The notes under the pieces: model-generated | What the model saw: the letters and a program-made list of their open reading frames with translations, nothing else | The model's database searches: none | What the model was told of the DNA's origin: nothing | Assembly: GCA_963995505.1 (NCBI GenBank) | Contig: OZ023192.1 | Coordinates: 6,865,001 to 6,929,000 of the forward strand | Source of the DNA: Hypericum androsaemum | Lineage: Eukaryota; Streptophyta; Magnoliopsida; Malpighiales; Hypericaceae | DNA length: 64,000 nt | Reading direction: 5' to 3' | Made by a program: the position numbers and the translations under genes | Part shown: positions 33,239 through 43,672 of the stretch, one piece after another | Numbering within the stretch: position 1 is the first letter of the stretch | Layout of the letters: every line of letters begins with the position of its first letter

Positions 33239-34618
33239 TTAATCAATATGGCCTAATCTAGAATGCCACAACACACCATTATCCTGAGATGGTGGTGTGG
33301 TAGTGACCATGTAAAAACTTGTTCGAGGTAAATCACACAGATCAACATCCATAATTAACAAACCATTTGATTGATAACCAGATCCATAAAAAATATGTTC
33401 CAAAAATAACTGAACGGAATTGTTCTCAAATATCCAACAAAAACCAAGAGACATTAAAAATAAAACTGAAATTAAATTTCGACGAATCTCTGGAGCATAT
33501 AACACGTCGTGTAAAAGTAGGGTACGTCCTCCACGTAGGCTCAATCTGCATGTGCCCATGCTCTTGACTTCTACTCGTGCATTATTGCCTACATAGATAG
33601 ATTTTACTGCAGCAGGTAAACGTCAGAATTCGACGAAGGTATCACGATCCTTCGTCACATGGTCTGTCGCTCCTAAATCAATCACCCACAATGGTTGACT
33701 TTCAGTTAGAAGGATAGTACTAGATACATACAATTTACTCGTACATGAGTTAAAAAAATGTACCTTCTTTTCTTCTTTGTAATCTTTTGCAAAGTGATCC
33801 TTCTTCTGACAGTTAAAATATTTTACCTTAGAAACGTTAACCATTCTCTTCTTCTTACCCTCAGAAGTCTTCTTCCCGGGTGGAGAATATTCAGTTTTGC
33901 TCTTTTTGTTTCCCCAACTTTTATTGCCTTTTCCCTTCAGGACCGTCTTCCTTTTTCCACCTTTGAAGTTTGAAGCAGCCATATGCGCCTCAGGATGGAC
34001 TTTGATCGCAAGCAGGCGATCCTCTTCCAGCTCAAGGTGGCGGGCCACATCATCAAATGTCTTGACATTATCAGCGTGGGTAAGGGTCATCTTCATGTGT
34101 TCCCAATTTGCAGGCAGGGAACGAATGACAGCTTGGATCTTCTGCTCGTCACTAAGCACATGGCCAGCTTCTAGCAGCTCACTGATCTTGTTGGACATTT
34201 CCCGAATATGCTTCTTCATTGTATGATCAGGATGCTTCTTGTAAGTGTCGAACCTTATGGTCAAAGCTCGCAGCTTTGAGGTGGAGATCTTCCCAAATTT
34301 CTTCTTAAGCGCATCCCATAGGTCCTTTACATTTTCGAAAGCTCGAAACTACCTTGTGATATCATCCATCATAGCGCTCAATAAGATGAGACGAGCAGTA
34401 GAGTTCTTCTTCTTCCAAGCCAAGTACGCGTCCTTGTCATGCCTATGCTGAGCAGTTGGACCATCTTCAGGCTGAATCATAATAACATTAATGGTCTCAA
34501 GAACTTCCTGTTCTTCTAGGACATACTGGATTTTCATGCTCCAGTTGTCATAATTATCGCCGTTGAGCTTCAAGTCCTTGTTGAGCTCGGCGATGATAGA
34601 TTTGGAAGCAATCGACAT
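33239..34618 (-). pseudogene. Copia gag and protease frame with three in-frame stops
   Basis: ATG at 34618 begins MSIASKSIIAELNKDLKLN, the usual gag start of this group, followed by GDNYDNWSMKIQYVL. The same frame continues past stops near 34348 and 33622 to 33239. It contains a knuckle with one Cys pattern altered (KYFNCQKKDHFAKDY, where the family has CxxC and a final C), the protease site VIDLGATDH (family D-S/T-G), and the start of the integrase zinc finger LWHSRLGHID. So knuckle and protease are damaged as well. Confidence 0.85.
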
Positions 34619-36277
34619 ATCTTTAGGAAATTATAAAGAAATATTGCATGTTAGAAATTTGTTTCAGCAATACAATTAAATTCACTACGCGGTTATAACT
34701 TTAAGCAATATAAAGTTTTTAATTACTCTCGGATGGAAGTAGGTCACGGGCATGTTTTCCCTCACCTTCCGAGAATTAAGTTCAAACTTTAAATGTTAAA
34801 GTTCTTTGCATAGTAAAAGAAGTGGATATTTCACGTGGTAACTATAACAATTAAACAAACAAATTTTATTCATTTGTAAACATGAATTGTCTTAACAAAA
34901 ATAAATAACCACGAAAATACTCGAAGTTCTTAAACACATAGTTCTAAAACTTTCAACAAGACTGAAAACAAATAAAATTCATGCATTGTGATGAGTTTGA
35001 TATGCCATCTTGAACATGCATCATAATGCAAGCGAATCGTGTTAACTCTTAAGTAGTCCCAATAAGATTAAAAACATAAATTTTCAATCATAATGATGAC
35101 AATAGTGCATAAAGAATATACACTTTTGAGCTTTATTGCGTGATTTATAAGTCTTGTTATTTTCCATAATTTTTAGTGTCCAAACTTCAAAATTACGGAA
35201 AAATATTTTATGAACATATTCAAAAAATATTATGGTTTAAAAAAATTACCACATTAATTTTATTAAAACTACTTTGTTAAAAGATTTCTTTAAAACCCTT
35301 TTTTAAAATATTATTTTGAATAAACCAATAATCTATTCAATTAGGCCCAAAACCTTTTTAAAATTAGGGGCCCATCAGACATAGTTAATATGGGCCGCGT
35401 TGACTTTTCTTGGTCTGACTTGGAGTGGGCTAAGTTCGGCCCGAGATATAGACTGCAGACCGGTCAACGCGGTCAACGGACCAGGTCGAGATCAGGCCGG
35501 TAAGGCCTGAACCTTCTTTCTTTTTTTTAATTCAGATTTATTTCCTTTTGAAAAATCTGATCTAGGCCCGAGTAAAACAATTGTGGCCTACCAAAACATT
35601 AATTTCTGCCCAAATCATAAATTCCAACACACCCATTTTTGACTGAAATCGGCGCATTAATTATTTAGCCCAAAAAATGTTTTAAGGGTTTTTCTATTAA
35701 AAAAAATCTCAGAAGCCGCCCCGCCGACGACAAATTCCGGCAAGATCGTCCGCGCCCCCAAAACAAAAAATTTCCGACCTCGTCTTCTTCCGGGAAGCGA
35801 TGTTGGCAAGGATTTCCGGGACTATGGCTTCGTCCTTTTGACACCCAGAAAAACCTTCACGAAGTCGCCGGCGTCGTGATTGATAGACTGGGCCGCCGAT
35901 TGAATTAAGATTTGGGGAGGAAATCCCAATCTTCGAACTTAGGGTTCGTTGCCCAATTTGGGGGATTATAAGGGATAAAGATCAATTCAGTCCCTAAGAG
36001 TTTCACGCATTTGCACACAAGGACGAAGTCCTTTTGTACGCTCAGAATACATAATTTCAGAACAATATCGCAGTTTATACGCGTGTGCAAATTGGTACAG
36101 AAACGTGTTATCATGCATAGGTTCGCAAGTACAGTTCAGTCCCTAGACTATTATCTTTTAATAACGTAAGGACAACAGTAGGGTTTTTCATGAACAAAAA
36201 ATTTGATTTTTGACAGAAAATTACACAATCGATTTTCATTAACACAAAATGAATTTAACCAGAACAAACCTACTCAT
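34619..36277 (-). other. Long untranslated leader of the copia element
   Basis: About 1.66 kb between primer site and gag ATG without a supported gene. It includes a short GC-richer tract (35715-35890) of unknown origin. Confidence 0.6.
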
Positions 36278-36291
36278 GGCTCTGATACCAA

Positions 36292-36745
36292 TGAAGGTTT
36301 TCATGCATAATCTTAATTAAAGCAAAACCATAATATTTAATGAACACATCATTAAATCAAAATAGCCATATTAAAGTATTTACCTCTTGTAGTGCAGTCC
36401 GTTCTTTGAGAGGTACGTCACAGGGTCGAGGGAGGCTTGTCACTGGTCGTCCTCGCTCACGTACACGAAGCAGGGATAGGGTTTGACCGCCTAAAAGCCT
36501 TGAGAGTCTCCTAGAGAAAAAGCTACGTCTCTTTTTCTCTGGTGTGTATTTTCTGTCTCCCTTCTCCAGAAAAAACCCCTATTTTGTATTAATAGAGAAT
36601 ACTGGGAGGAGAAAGGGGGTGGGAAAGTTATCATGTATAACAAACTCTCCTCATCCAAATCCCTTTCTAATTTAAATTAAAACTAAAAGATATCGAATAT
36701 CTTTTATTTAATTTAATGGGATAATCATGGGTGGATAATCCTTCA
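36292..36745 (-). repeat. 5' LTR of the intron copia element
   Basis: Starts TGAAGGTTTTCATGC on the plus strand and ends ATAATCCTTCA. Same length as the other LTR. Confidence 0.95.
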
Positions 36746-36750
36746 ATTTG
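36746..36750. repeat. Target-site duplication ATTTG, right copy
   Basis: Identical to 28994-28998. Confidence 0.9.
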
Positions 36751-36830
36751 TGTGAGAGAGATACAGATATATCTCTCTGCTGGACATTTTTAAACTACAT
36801 GATATATATGTGCAAGTCTATCCCTTTAAT

Positions 36831-36940
36831 TTCTACCTTCCATTCAAAATAGAAATAAAAAGTACAAACAATAGTATACTTTAACTTCTATCTTCCATTC
36901 AATATAGAAATAAAAAGTACAAACAATAGTATACTTTAAT
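36831..36940 (+). repeat. 55-bp tandem duplication in WAK intron 3
   Basis: 36831-36885 and 36886-36940 are two copies (TTCTATCTTCCATTCAATAT ... TAGTATACTTTAA) with about four differences. It lies just before the splice acceptor of the kinase exon. Confidence 0.9.
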
Positions 36941-36970
36941 AGAACCAATTTGGCCTTTGTTTTGTTGCAG

Positions 36971-37289
36971 TCATCGGAGCGGTCATCTTTATGGTAGCCA
37001 TTGGCCTCTTAACTATTATCCTCCTGAAGAAACGAAAGAAAGAGACGAACTTCTTACGCAACGGGGGCGTGATATTGAAGAACCAACGTGTCAGAATCTT
37101 TGGCGAGGCCGAGCTTGCAAAAGCTACAGGCAACTACGACACCAGCCATTTTCTTGGGGAGGGTGGGTTTAGTACAGTTTACAAAGGAGACTTGGAAGAT
37201 GACACTAAGGTGGCAGTGAAGGTACCGAAGAAAACAAACAAGGCCCAAATAAATCACGAAGAATTCCAACACGAAATCAGCATTATCTC
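36971..37289 (+). pseudogene. WAK copy B kinase exon, part 1
   Basis: The acceptor TTTTGTTGCAG ends at 36970. The frame reads VIGAVIFMVAIGLLTIILL (transmembrane helix), KKRKKE, the juxtamembrane RVRIFGEAELAKATGNYD, the glycine loop LGEGGFSTVYKG (about 37155-37190), the ATP-binding Lys in VAVKVPKK, and the C-helix [12 protein letters not shown]. It stops at 37289 where a copia element entered; it continues at 43668. All residues needed in this half are present. Confidence 0.9.
37285..37289. repeat. Target-site duplication ATCTC, left copy
   Basis: Repeated at 43668-43672. Confidence 0.95.
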
Positions 37290-38207
37290 TGTTGGGTTTT
37301 GAATGAAAATTCAATGCAAGTCCACAAATGGTAAGGCCTAAAATGGAGGCCCAAAGGCAAATGGGAAAGTGCAATCCCACATTGATTAGAGCAAGGAGGA
37401 TTTCCTTGTTTATAAGGAATTTCCCTCCTTGCCTATCAACTTGATTGGCTACCCAAAAGGCTGACCCACCGCTAGCTGCCTGCAAGGAACGGTGCGAAGC
37501 ACCGCCCGAGCACGAGCACGAGCACGCGTGCGCATCGTCGCGAGGAGCTGGAGGAGACTTAAGTATTTTGCCCGGGTCCGGAGGCAGCTGCGCAGCTACC
37601 GAAGCGACGAAGAGCTGCGAGCGCCTTCAGGTTGGCCGCCGAAGAGGCACGACGGAGTGGAAAGTCCGGGAGGCTTCCAGAAGGCCGAAGGAGTGCGAGA
37701 TCTCCCGCGAAAGGGCGCGAGCGCAGCCTGGCGCGCCTGGAAAGATCCGGAAGCCTTCGAAGGGCCACCAGTGCGCCTGGAAGGATCCAGAAGCCACCGA
37801 AGGGCCACGAGCGCAGCCAGACAGCCTGTTGGCCGAGCGGACGCGTCCCTTCGGGGTGGCTGCCTCCCTGCCTCCTCCAGCCTATAAATAGGCGTGCCCT
37901 CCTTGCCATTTCCTCATCCCAGCAGCACATGCACCTTCTAGCATTGTTGTCTTCTCCTCTCCCCCCGTTCTTCATCTAGAAAAGAGTCCCGAAAGTTCTG
38001 GGTATATAAGGGTTCGCCCGAAAGTTTCGAGATACGCGTGCAACGGTCTTGGAAATGCCCTAAACAGTCGTTGTATCTTGGGGACGATTGCCGAAGCCCG
38101 TACCGCACTGAAATATACGGGGCAATCTCGTCTTACGGAGAAAGTGTCCAACACTTGCCTCGACTGAAGAAAATCCTAATCAAGTACACCAACTCCGACA
38201 AACAACA
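37290..38207 (+). repeat. 5' LTR of the kinase-exon copia element
   Basis: Starts TGTTGGGTTTTGAATG and ends AAACAACA. A TATA box CCTATAAATA lies at 37881-37890. It is 90 bp shorter than the 3' LTR: the alternating CG-rich stretch that follows GAGCACG in the 3' copy (about 42893-42987) is absent here. Confidence 0.95.
38123..38137 (+). promoter_or_regulatory. LTR segment complementary to the primer-site region
   Basis: CAATCTCGTCTTACG. It is the exact reverse complement of 38210-38224. The same sequence stands in the 3' LTR at 43583-43597. In the old relative (minus strand, about 51164-51172) the core CTCGTCTTA is kept. Confidence 0.85.
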
Positions 38208-38224
38208 ATCGTAAGACGAGATTG
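38208..38224 (+). promoter_or_regulatory. Putative non-canonical primer binding site
   Basis: ATCGTAAGACGAGATTG starts directly after the LTR. It does not match the 3' end of initiator tRNA-Met. From 38210 it is complementary over 15 nt to 38123-38137. Possible primers are the element's own RNA or an internal tRNA fragment of anticodon-arm type; the sequence cannot decide. Confidence 0.6.
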
Positions 38225-38235
38225 TGTACTTGAAG

Positions 38236-41200
38236 ATGGCATCGACAAGCTCAACACCAGTACCAGCGGTCCCGGGAACTGCCCACGCCGAAAGGCCGGC
38301 CAAGTTCAACGGTACCGAATTCAAGAGTTGGCAACAGAAGATGTTGTTCTACCTGACGACGCTCAACCTGGTTCGGTTCCTGAAAGAGGAAGCTCCGAAG
38401 GTGGCAGAAAATGAGGCAGATCAACAGAAGATCAACGCCCTCGATGCATGGAGTCACAGCGACTTCCTATGCCGAAACTACGTCCTAAATGGACTAGACG
38501 ACACGCTCTACAACGTCTACGCGGAAGCTAAGACCGCTAAAGAACTGTGGAGTTCACTCGAGAAGAAGTACAAAACGGAGGATGCCGGGACGAAGAAATT
38601 CATCGTCGGACGATTCCTCGACTTCAAGATGGTGGACTCCAAGAAGGTCATCGACCAAGTGCAAGAGTTACAGCTGATCCTTCACGAGATCCAAGTCGAA
38701 GGGATGCAACTCAGCGAGTCCTTCCAAGTAGCTGCAATGATCGAGAAGCTCTCCCCACTGTGGAAGGACTTCAAGAGCTACCTCAAGCACAAGAGGAAGG
38801 ACATGGGCCTAGAAGACCTGATAGTGAGACTGAGGATCGAGGAAGACAACCGAAAGTCCGAAGTCAAGCAAGGCAAGGCCAACCTCAAGACTACCGTGCA
38901 CCTCGCCGAGGGAAAAGGTAGCAAGAAGAGGAAGAAGTCCGAGGATAAGCAGAAGGAGCAAAAGCCCAAGAAGAAAAAGATCAAGGGCGACTGCTACAAC
39001 TGCGGGAAAGCCGGACACATGGCTAAGGACTGTCGCCAGCCGAAGAAGGACGACTTAGGAAGGGCTAACCTGGCTGAAGACTTGTCCCAGATGGATCTGT
39101 CAGCCATGGTGTTTGAAGCCAACCTGGTGGACAATCCGAGAGAGTGGTTCGTGGACACTGGAGCTACCAGCCACATCTGCTCAGACAAGGAGATGTTCTC
39201 GAACTATATCCCGATCACCGGCCGAAAGCTGTTCATGGGAAACTCCGCAACGTCCAAGATCGTCGGTCTGGGTAAGGTGGTCCTGAAGCTGACCTCAGGA
39301 AAGGAGCTGACCCTCAAGGATGTGCTGCATGTCCCGGACATCCGCAAGAACTTAGTTTCCGGCTCACAGTTAAGCAAAGCCGGTCTTAAGCTTGTATTTG
39401 AGGCTGATAAGTTTGTACTGACCAAAGCGGGTCAATTCATAGGAAAGGGTTACCTAGAAAGGGGGCTATTTAAGATGAATGTAATAACTGTACATCGCAC
39501 CTTTAACGGTGAAAATAAAGTTAATACTTCTTCTTACTTGGCCGAGTGTTCTAATTTATGGCATGGTAGATTAGGACACGTAAATCTAAACTCGCTAAGA
39601 AAGTTAGTAAGTTTAAATTTATTACCGAATCTAGAGTTCAACCCGTATGATAAATGTGAAGTATGTGTGGAGGCTAAAATGACCAAAGCACCTTTCCATT
39701 CAGTGGAAAGAAGTACTACGCCTTTAGAATTAATTCATACGGACACTTGCGATATGAAACACGTGCAAACTAAAGGCGGGAAGAAATACTTCATCACATT
39801 TGTCGATGATTGCACGAGATACTGTTACGTATATCTCCTAAAGGGCAAAGACGAAGCTCTTGATGCCTTTAAGAGATATAAGAATGAGGTTGAAAATTAA
39901 CTCAGCGTGAAAATTAAAATGATCCGAAGTGATCGAGGAGGAGAATATGTAGCTCCGTTTGAGGAACTCTGTCAAGAACATGGCATTATTCATCAGATGA
40001 CTGCTCCATATTCACCTCAATCGAATGGCGTAGCTGAACGCAAAAATCGAACTCTTAAGGAGATGATGAACGCTATATTGATTAGCTCAGGCTTACCCCA
40101 GAACATGTGGGGGGAAGCTGTGCTCTCAGCTAACCACATTCTAAACAAATTGCCACACAAGAAAAGGGATAAAACCCCATATGAACTATGGAAAGGAAGG
40201 AAGCCTTCCTACGGTTACCTTAAAGTGTGGGGGTGCCTAGCAAAGGTCGAAGTACCTAAGCCTAAGCAGGTGCGAATAGGACCCAAGACCATTGATTGCA
40301 TCTTTATCGGATATGCGCAAAATAGTAGTGCTTATCGATTCTTGGTGCATAAATCTGAAAACCCTGAGATAAACACGGGAATGGTCATAGAATCAAGGAA
40401 CGCAACGTTTTTTGAAGATAGCTTTCCTAATAAGGAAAGAAAGAAAGCAAGTCCGAAGAAAAGGGCTCACGAGACTATGCAAGGGTCAAATCAGAAAGAT
40501 GATGAACCTAGACGTAGTAAACGGACGAAGGTAACCAAATCTTTCGGTCCGGACTATCTAACCTATGCGTTAGAAGATGAACCCAGGACAATCCAAGAGG
40601 CATTGTCCAGTCCAGATGCTCCTCTCTGGAAGGAAGCTATCAATAGTGAGATAGAATCCATTATGCAAAACCACACGTGGGAAATCGTGGATCTCCCACC
40701 GGGCTGCAAACCTTTGGGATACAGGTGGATCCTAAAAAGGAAATACAAAGCTGATGGATCAATCGACAAGTACAAAGCTCGATTGGTAGCTAAGGGGTTC
40801 AAACAGAAGGAGGGATATGATTTCTTTGACACATATTCACCGGTCACAAGAATCACATCGATTAGAGTACTCATAGCTGTTGCAGCACTCTATAACCTCG
40901 AGATCCATCAAATGGACGTAAAAACAGCTTTCCTAAATGGAGAACTGGAAGAGGAGATATACATGGAGCAACCTGAAGGGTTTGTGGCTCCCGGTCAAGA
41001 GCATAAAGTATGCCGACTAGTCAAGTCACTATACGGGCTAAAACAAGCGCCGAAACAGTGGCACGAGAAATTTGACGGAACAATGCTGTCAAATGGATTT
41101 AAGATCAATGAGTGCGATAAATGTGTTTACATTAAGGGCACACCTGAAGCTTACGTAATTGTATGTCTCTATGTAGATGACTTACTAATTATGGGAAGCA

Positions 41201-42120
41201 ATAAAGAGGTTATTGTGAAAACTAAGAACATGTTAAAGAACCATTTTGACATGAAAGATATGGGTCTGGCAGACGTCATACTAGGAATAAAAATTTCTAG
41301 GAAAGCTGACGAAATTATCTTGACACAATCCCACTACGTGGAAAGCGTGCTCAAGAAATTTGAAGCTTTTGACAAACCTCCGGTTAAGACTCCAGTAGAT
41401 TTGAATCTACACTTAGCCAAGAATCGAGGGGACCCAGTATCTCAACTGAAGTATGCGCAAATTATCGGGAGCTTGATGTATTTAACAAACTGCACTCGTC
41501 CCGATATTGCGTACTCAGTTAGTAAACTTAGTAGATTCACAAGTAATCCAGGAAAGGATCACTGGCTAGCTCTGGAAAGGGTTTTACGGTATTTAAAACA
41601 TACCATAAACCATGGGATACATTATGCTAAATATCCAGCTGTATTAGAAGGATACAGTGACGCAAACTGGATATCAGACACTAAGGACTCCAAATCTACG
41701 AGTGGATACGTATTCACCATAGGAGGAGGAGCTGTGTCTTGGAAGTCCTCTAAACAAACGTGCATAGCTCGATCCACCATGGAGTCGGAGTTTATAGCGC
41801 TAGATAAAGCTGGGGAAGAAGCTGAATGGCTTAGAAACTTCCTAGAGGATATTCCGTGCTGGAGTAAACCGGTGCCTCCCGTATTGATACATTGTGATAG
41901 CATGTCTACAATCGGGAGAGCACAAAGTACATTGTACAACGGAAAGTCTCGACATATCCGTCGGAGACACAATACCGTTAGACAGTTGATCTCTAGTGGG
42001 GTGATCACCATTAACTATGTAAAGTCCAAGGACAACTTAGCTGATCCTTTTACAAAAGGAATCAATAGAGATCAAATGTACAATGCAGTAAGGGGAATGG
42101 GATTAAAATCCACACACTAA
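38236..42120 (+). CDS. Copia gag-pol polyprotein with one internal stop
   Basis: The ATG at 38236 begins [20 protein letters not shown]; the leader between LTR and ATG is only 28 nt. The frame runs to TAA at 39898-39900, and the same frame continues without further break to 42118-42120, together about 1,295 codons. Domains: gag; knuckle [14 protein letters not shown] (complete CCHC); protease with VDTGATSH; integrase zinc finger HGRLGHVN with CEVC; catalytic Asp in IHTDTCD, second Asp in IRSDRGGEY, Glu in [11 protein letters not shown] with [10 protein letters not shown]; RNase H with [18 protein letters not shown]. All catalytic residues looked for are present. The stop falls between the first and second integrase Asp. 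The gag part is clearly richer in G and C than the pol part; the change is near 39470. Confidence 0.93.
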
Positions 42121-42659
42121 AGAACATTCATAGCGCTCAACCATGATGAGTGGAGATCCCACAAACATGGTTCAATGAGACAACTAAGTTATGGAGGGTT
42201 CAGTGAATCACCTGGAACCTATCTCATTCTCAGAAGCTGCCCAGGTATTAACCTGCAGAGGTGTGGTAAGGATAAGCATTACACTTTTAATGATTCCTAT
42301 ACCTTGATTAAGGTGGAGTATGGCAGGATACTCCTGATAGGAGATCACCTATGTAAGTGTGAAGTGAGGCCGCTTCAAATGGGAAAAACACTTATGAATC
42401 CAAGATACGGTCCATGGCCAAAACGGACACAACGTGAGAACCTAAATATACTAGGGTTATTATTGTGTAAATGTTATTGTCTTGGTTTACACCAAAAGCT
42501 GACGGTTCAAGACATCATGTTCACCGAGCAGCGAGTAAATCCGATAACATATTACTAGAGAAGGTTCAAAGCCGCAAGCTACCTCTCTCGATGCAATAAT
42601 AACACATCAGAACTTTCGATTAGAGTCTACATGCATTAATCATCATTCATGTGGGGGAT
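42121..42659 (+). other. 3' untranslated region of the copia element
   Basis: Non-coding by family comparison, although 42175-42558 is open. Stretches of it recur in the old minus-strand relative (about 51776-52230), so it belongs to the element. It ends with GTGTGGGGGAT-type polypurine sequence before the 3' LTR. Confidence 0.6.
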
Positions 42660-43667
42660 TGTTGGGTTTTGAATGAAAATTCAATGCAAGCCCACAAATG
42701 GTAAGGCCCAAAATGGAGGCCCAAAGGGAAATGGGAAAGTGCAATCCCACAATGATTAGAGCAAGGAGGATTTCCTTGTTTATAAGGAATTTCCCTCCTT
42801 GCCTATCAACTTGATTGGCTAACCAAAAGGCTGACCCACCGCTAGCTGCCTGCGAGGATGGTGCGAAGCACCGCACGAGCACGAGCACGAGCACGCGCAT
42901 ACGCTCGCGCACGCGCACGTACGTGTGCGCATGGCGTATTGGACGCAGGTCGCAATGGGCGCTTTGTGGCGCACTTGGCACTTCGCACGTGCGCATCGTC
43001 GCGAGGAGCTGGAGGAGCCTTAAGTATTTTGCCAGGGTCTGGAGGCAGCTGCGCAGCTACCGAAGCGACGAGGAGCTGCGAGCGCCTTCAGGTTGGCCGC
43101 CGAAGAGGCACGACGAAGTGGAAAGTCCGGGAGGCTTCCAGAAGGCCGAAGGAGTGCGAGATCTCCCGCGAAAGGGCGCGAGCGCAGTCTGGCGTGCCTG
43201 GAAGGATCCGGAAGCCTTCGAAGGGCCACCAGTGCGCCTGGAAGGATCCAGAAGCCACCGAAGGGCCACGAGCGCAGCCAGACAGCCTGTTGGCCGAGCG
43301 GACGCGTCCCTTCGGGGTGGCTGCCTCCCTGCCTCCTCCAGCCTATAAATAGGCGTGCCCTCCTTGCCATTTCCTCATCCCAGCAGCACATGCACCTTCT
43401 AGCATTGTTGTCTTCTCCTCTCCCCCCGTTCTTCATCTAGAAAAGAGTCCCGAAAGTTCTGAGTATATAAGGGTTCCCCGAAAGTTTCGAGATACGTGTG
43501 CAACGGTCTTGGAAATGCCCTAAACAGTCGTTGTATCTTGGGGACGATTGGCGAAGCCCGTACCGCACTGAAATATACGGGGCAATCTCGTCTTACGGAG
43601 AAAGTGTCCAACACTTGCCTCGACTGAAGAAAATCCTAATCAAGTACACCAACTCCGACAAACAACA
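42660..43667 (+). repeat. 3' LTR of the kinase-exon copia element
   Basis: 1,008 bp. It includes the alternating CG/CA stretch (about 42878-42930) absent from the 5' LTR. Otherwise parallel to 37290-38207 with scattered substitutions. Confidence 0.95.
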
Positions 43668-43672
43668 ATCTC
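43668..43672. repeat. Target-site duplication ATCTC, right copy
   Basis: Matches 37285-37289. Confidence 0.95.

Larger units (their letters stand above)
28999..36745 (-). mobile_element. Ty1/copia retrotransposon in WAK intron 3
   Basis: 7,747 bp, minus strand, with two 454-bp LTRs (about 17 differences by eye), a 5-bp target duplication ATTTG, and the primer site TTGGTATCAGAGCC just inside the right LTR (36278-36291, complement). A long untranslated leader (34619-36291) precedes gag, and about 1.1 kb of untranslated sequence (29453-30534) follows pol. Coding regions contain several stops and frameshifts. It is older than the Tnt1-like element at 5921. It lies antisense within intron 3 of WAK copy B. 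Confidence 0.95.
37290..43667 (+). mobile_element. Nearly intact Ty1/copia retrotransposon in the WAK kinase exon
   Basis: 6,378 bp with TG...CA LTRs (918 and 1,008 bp), a 5-bp target duplication ATCTC, one gag-pol frame broken by a single stop, a 540-bp untranslated 3' region and a GTGGGGGAT polypurine-like tract before the 3' LTR. There is no TGGTATCAGAGC primer site after the 5' LTR. Instead the sequence there is complementary to an internal LTR segment. The minus-strand element at 51095-57497 is an old relative of the same family. Confidence 0.95.

Noticed and set aside
37445..37979. Several overlapping open frames of over 100 codons in both directions within the 5' LTR (and again at 42643-43440)
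   Set aside because: They lie in the GC-rich LTR of the copia element, overlap each other, start outside any gene context and have no domain. GC-rich DNA has few stop codons by chance.
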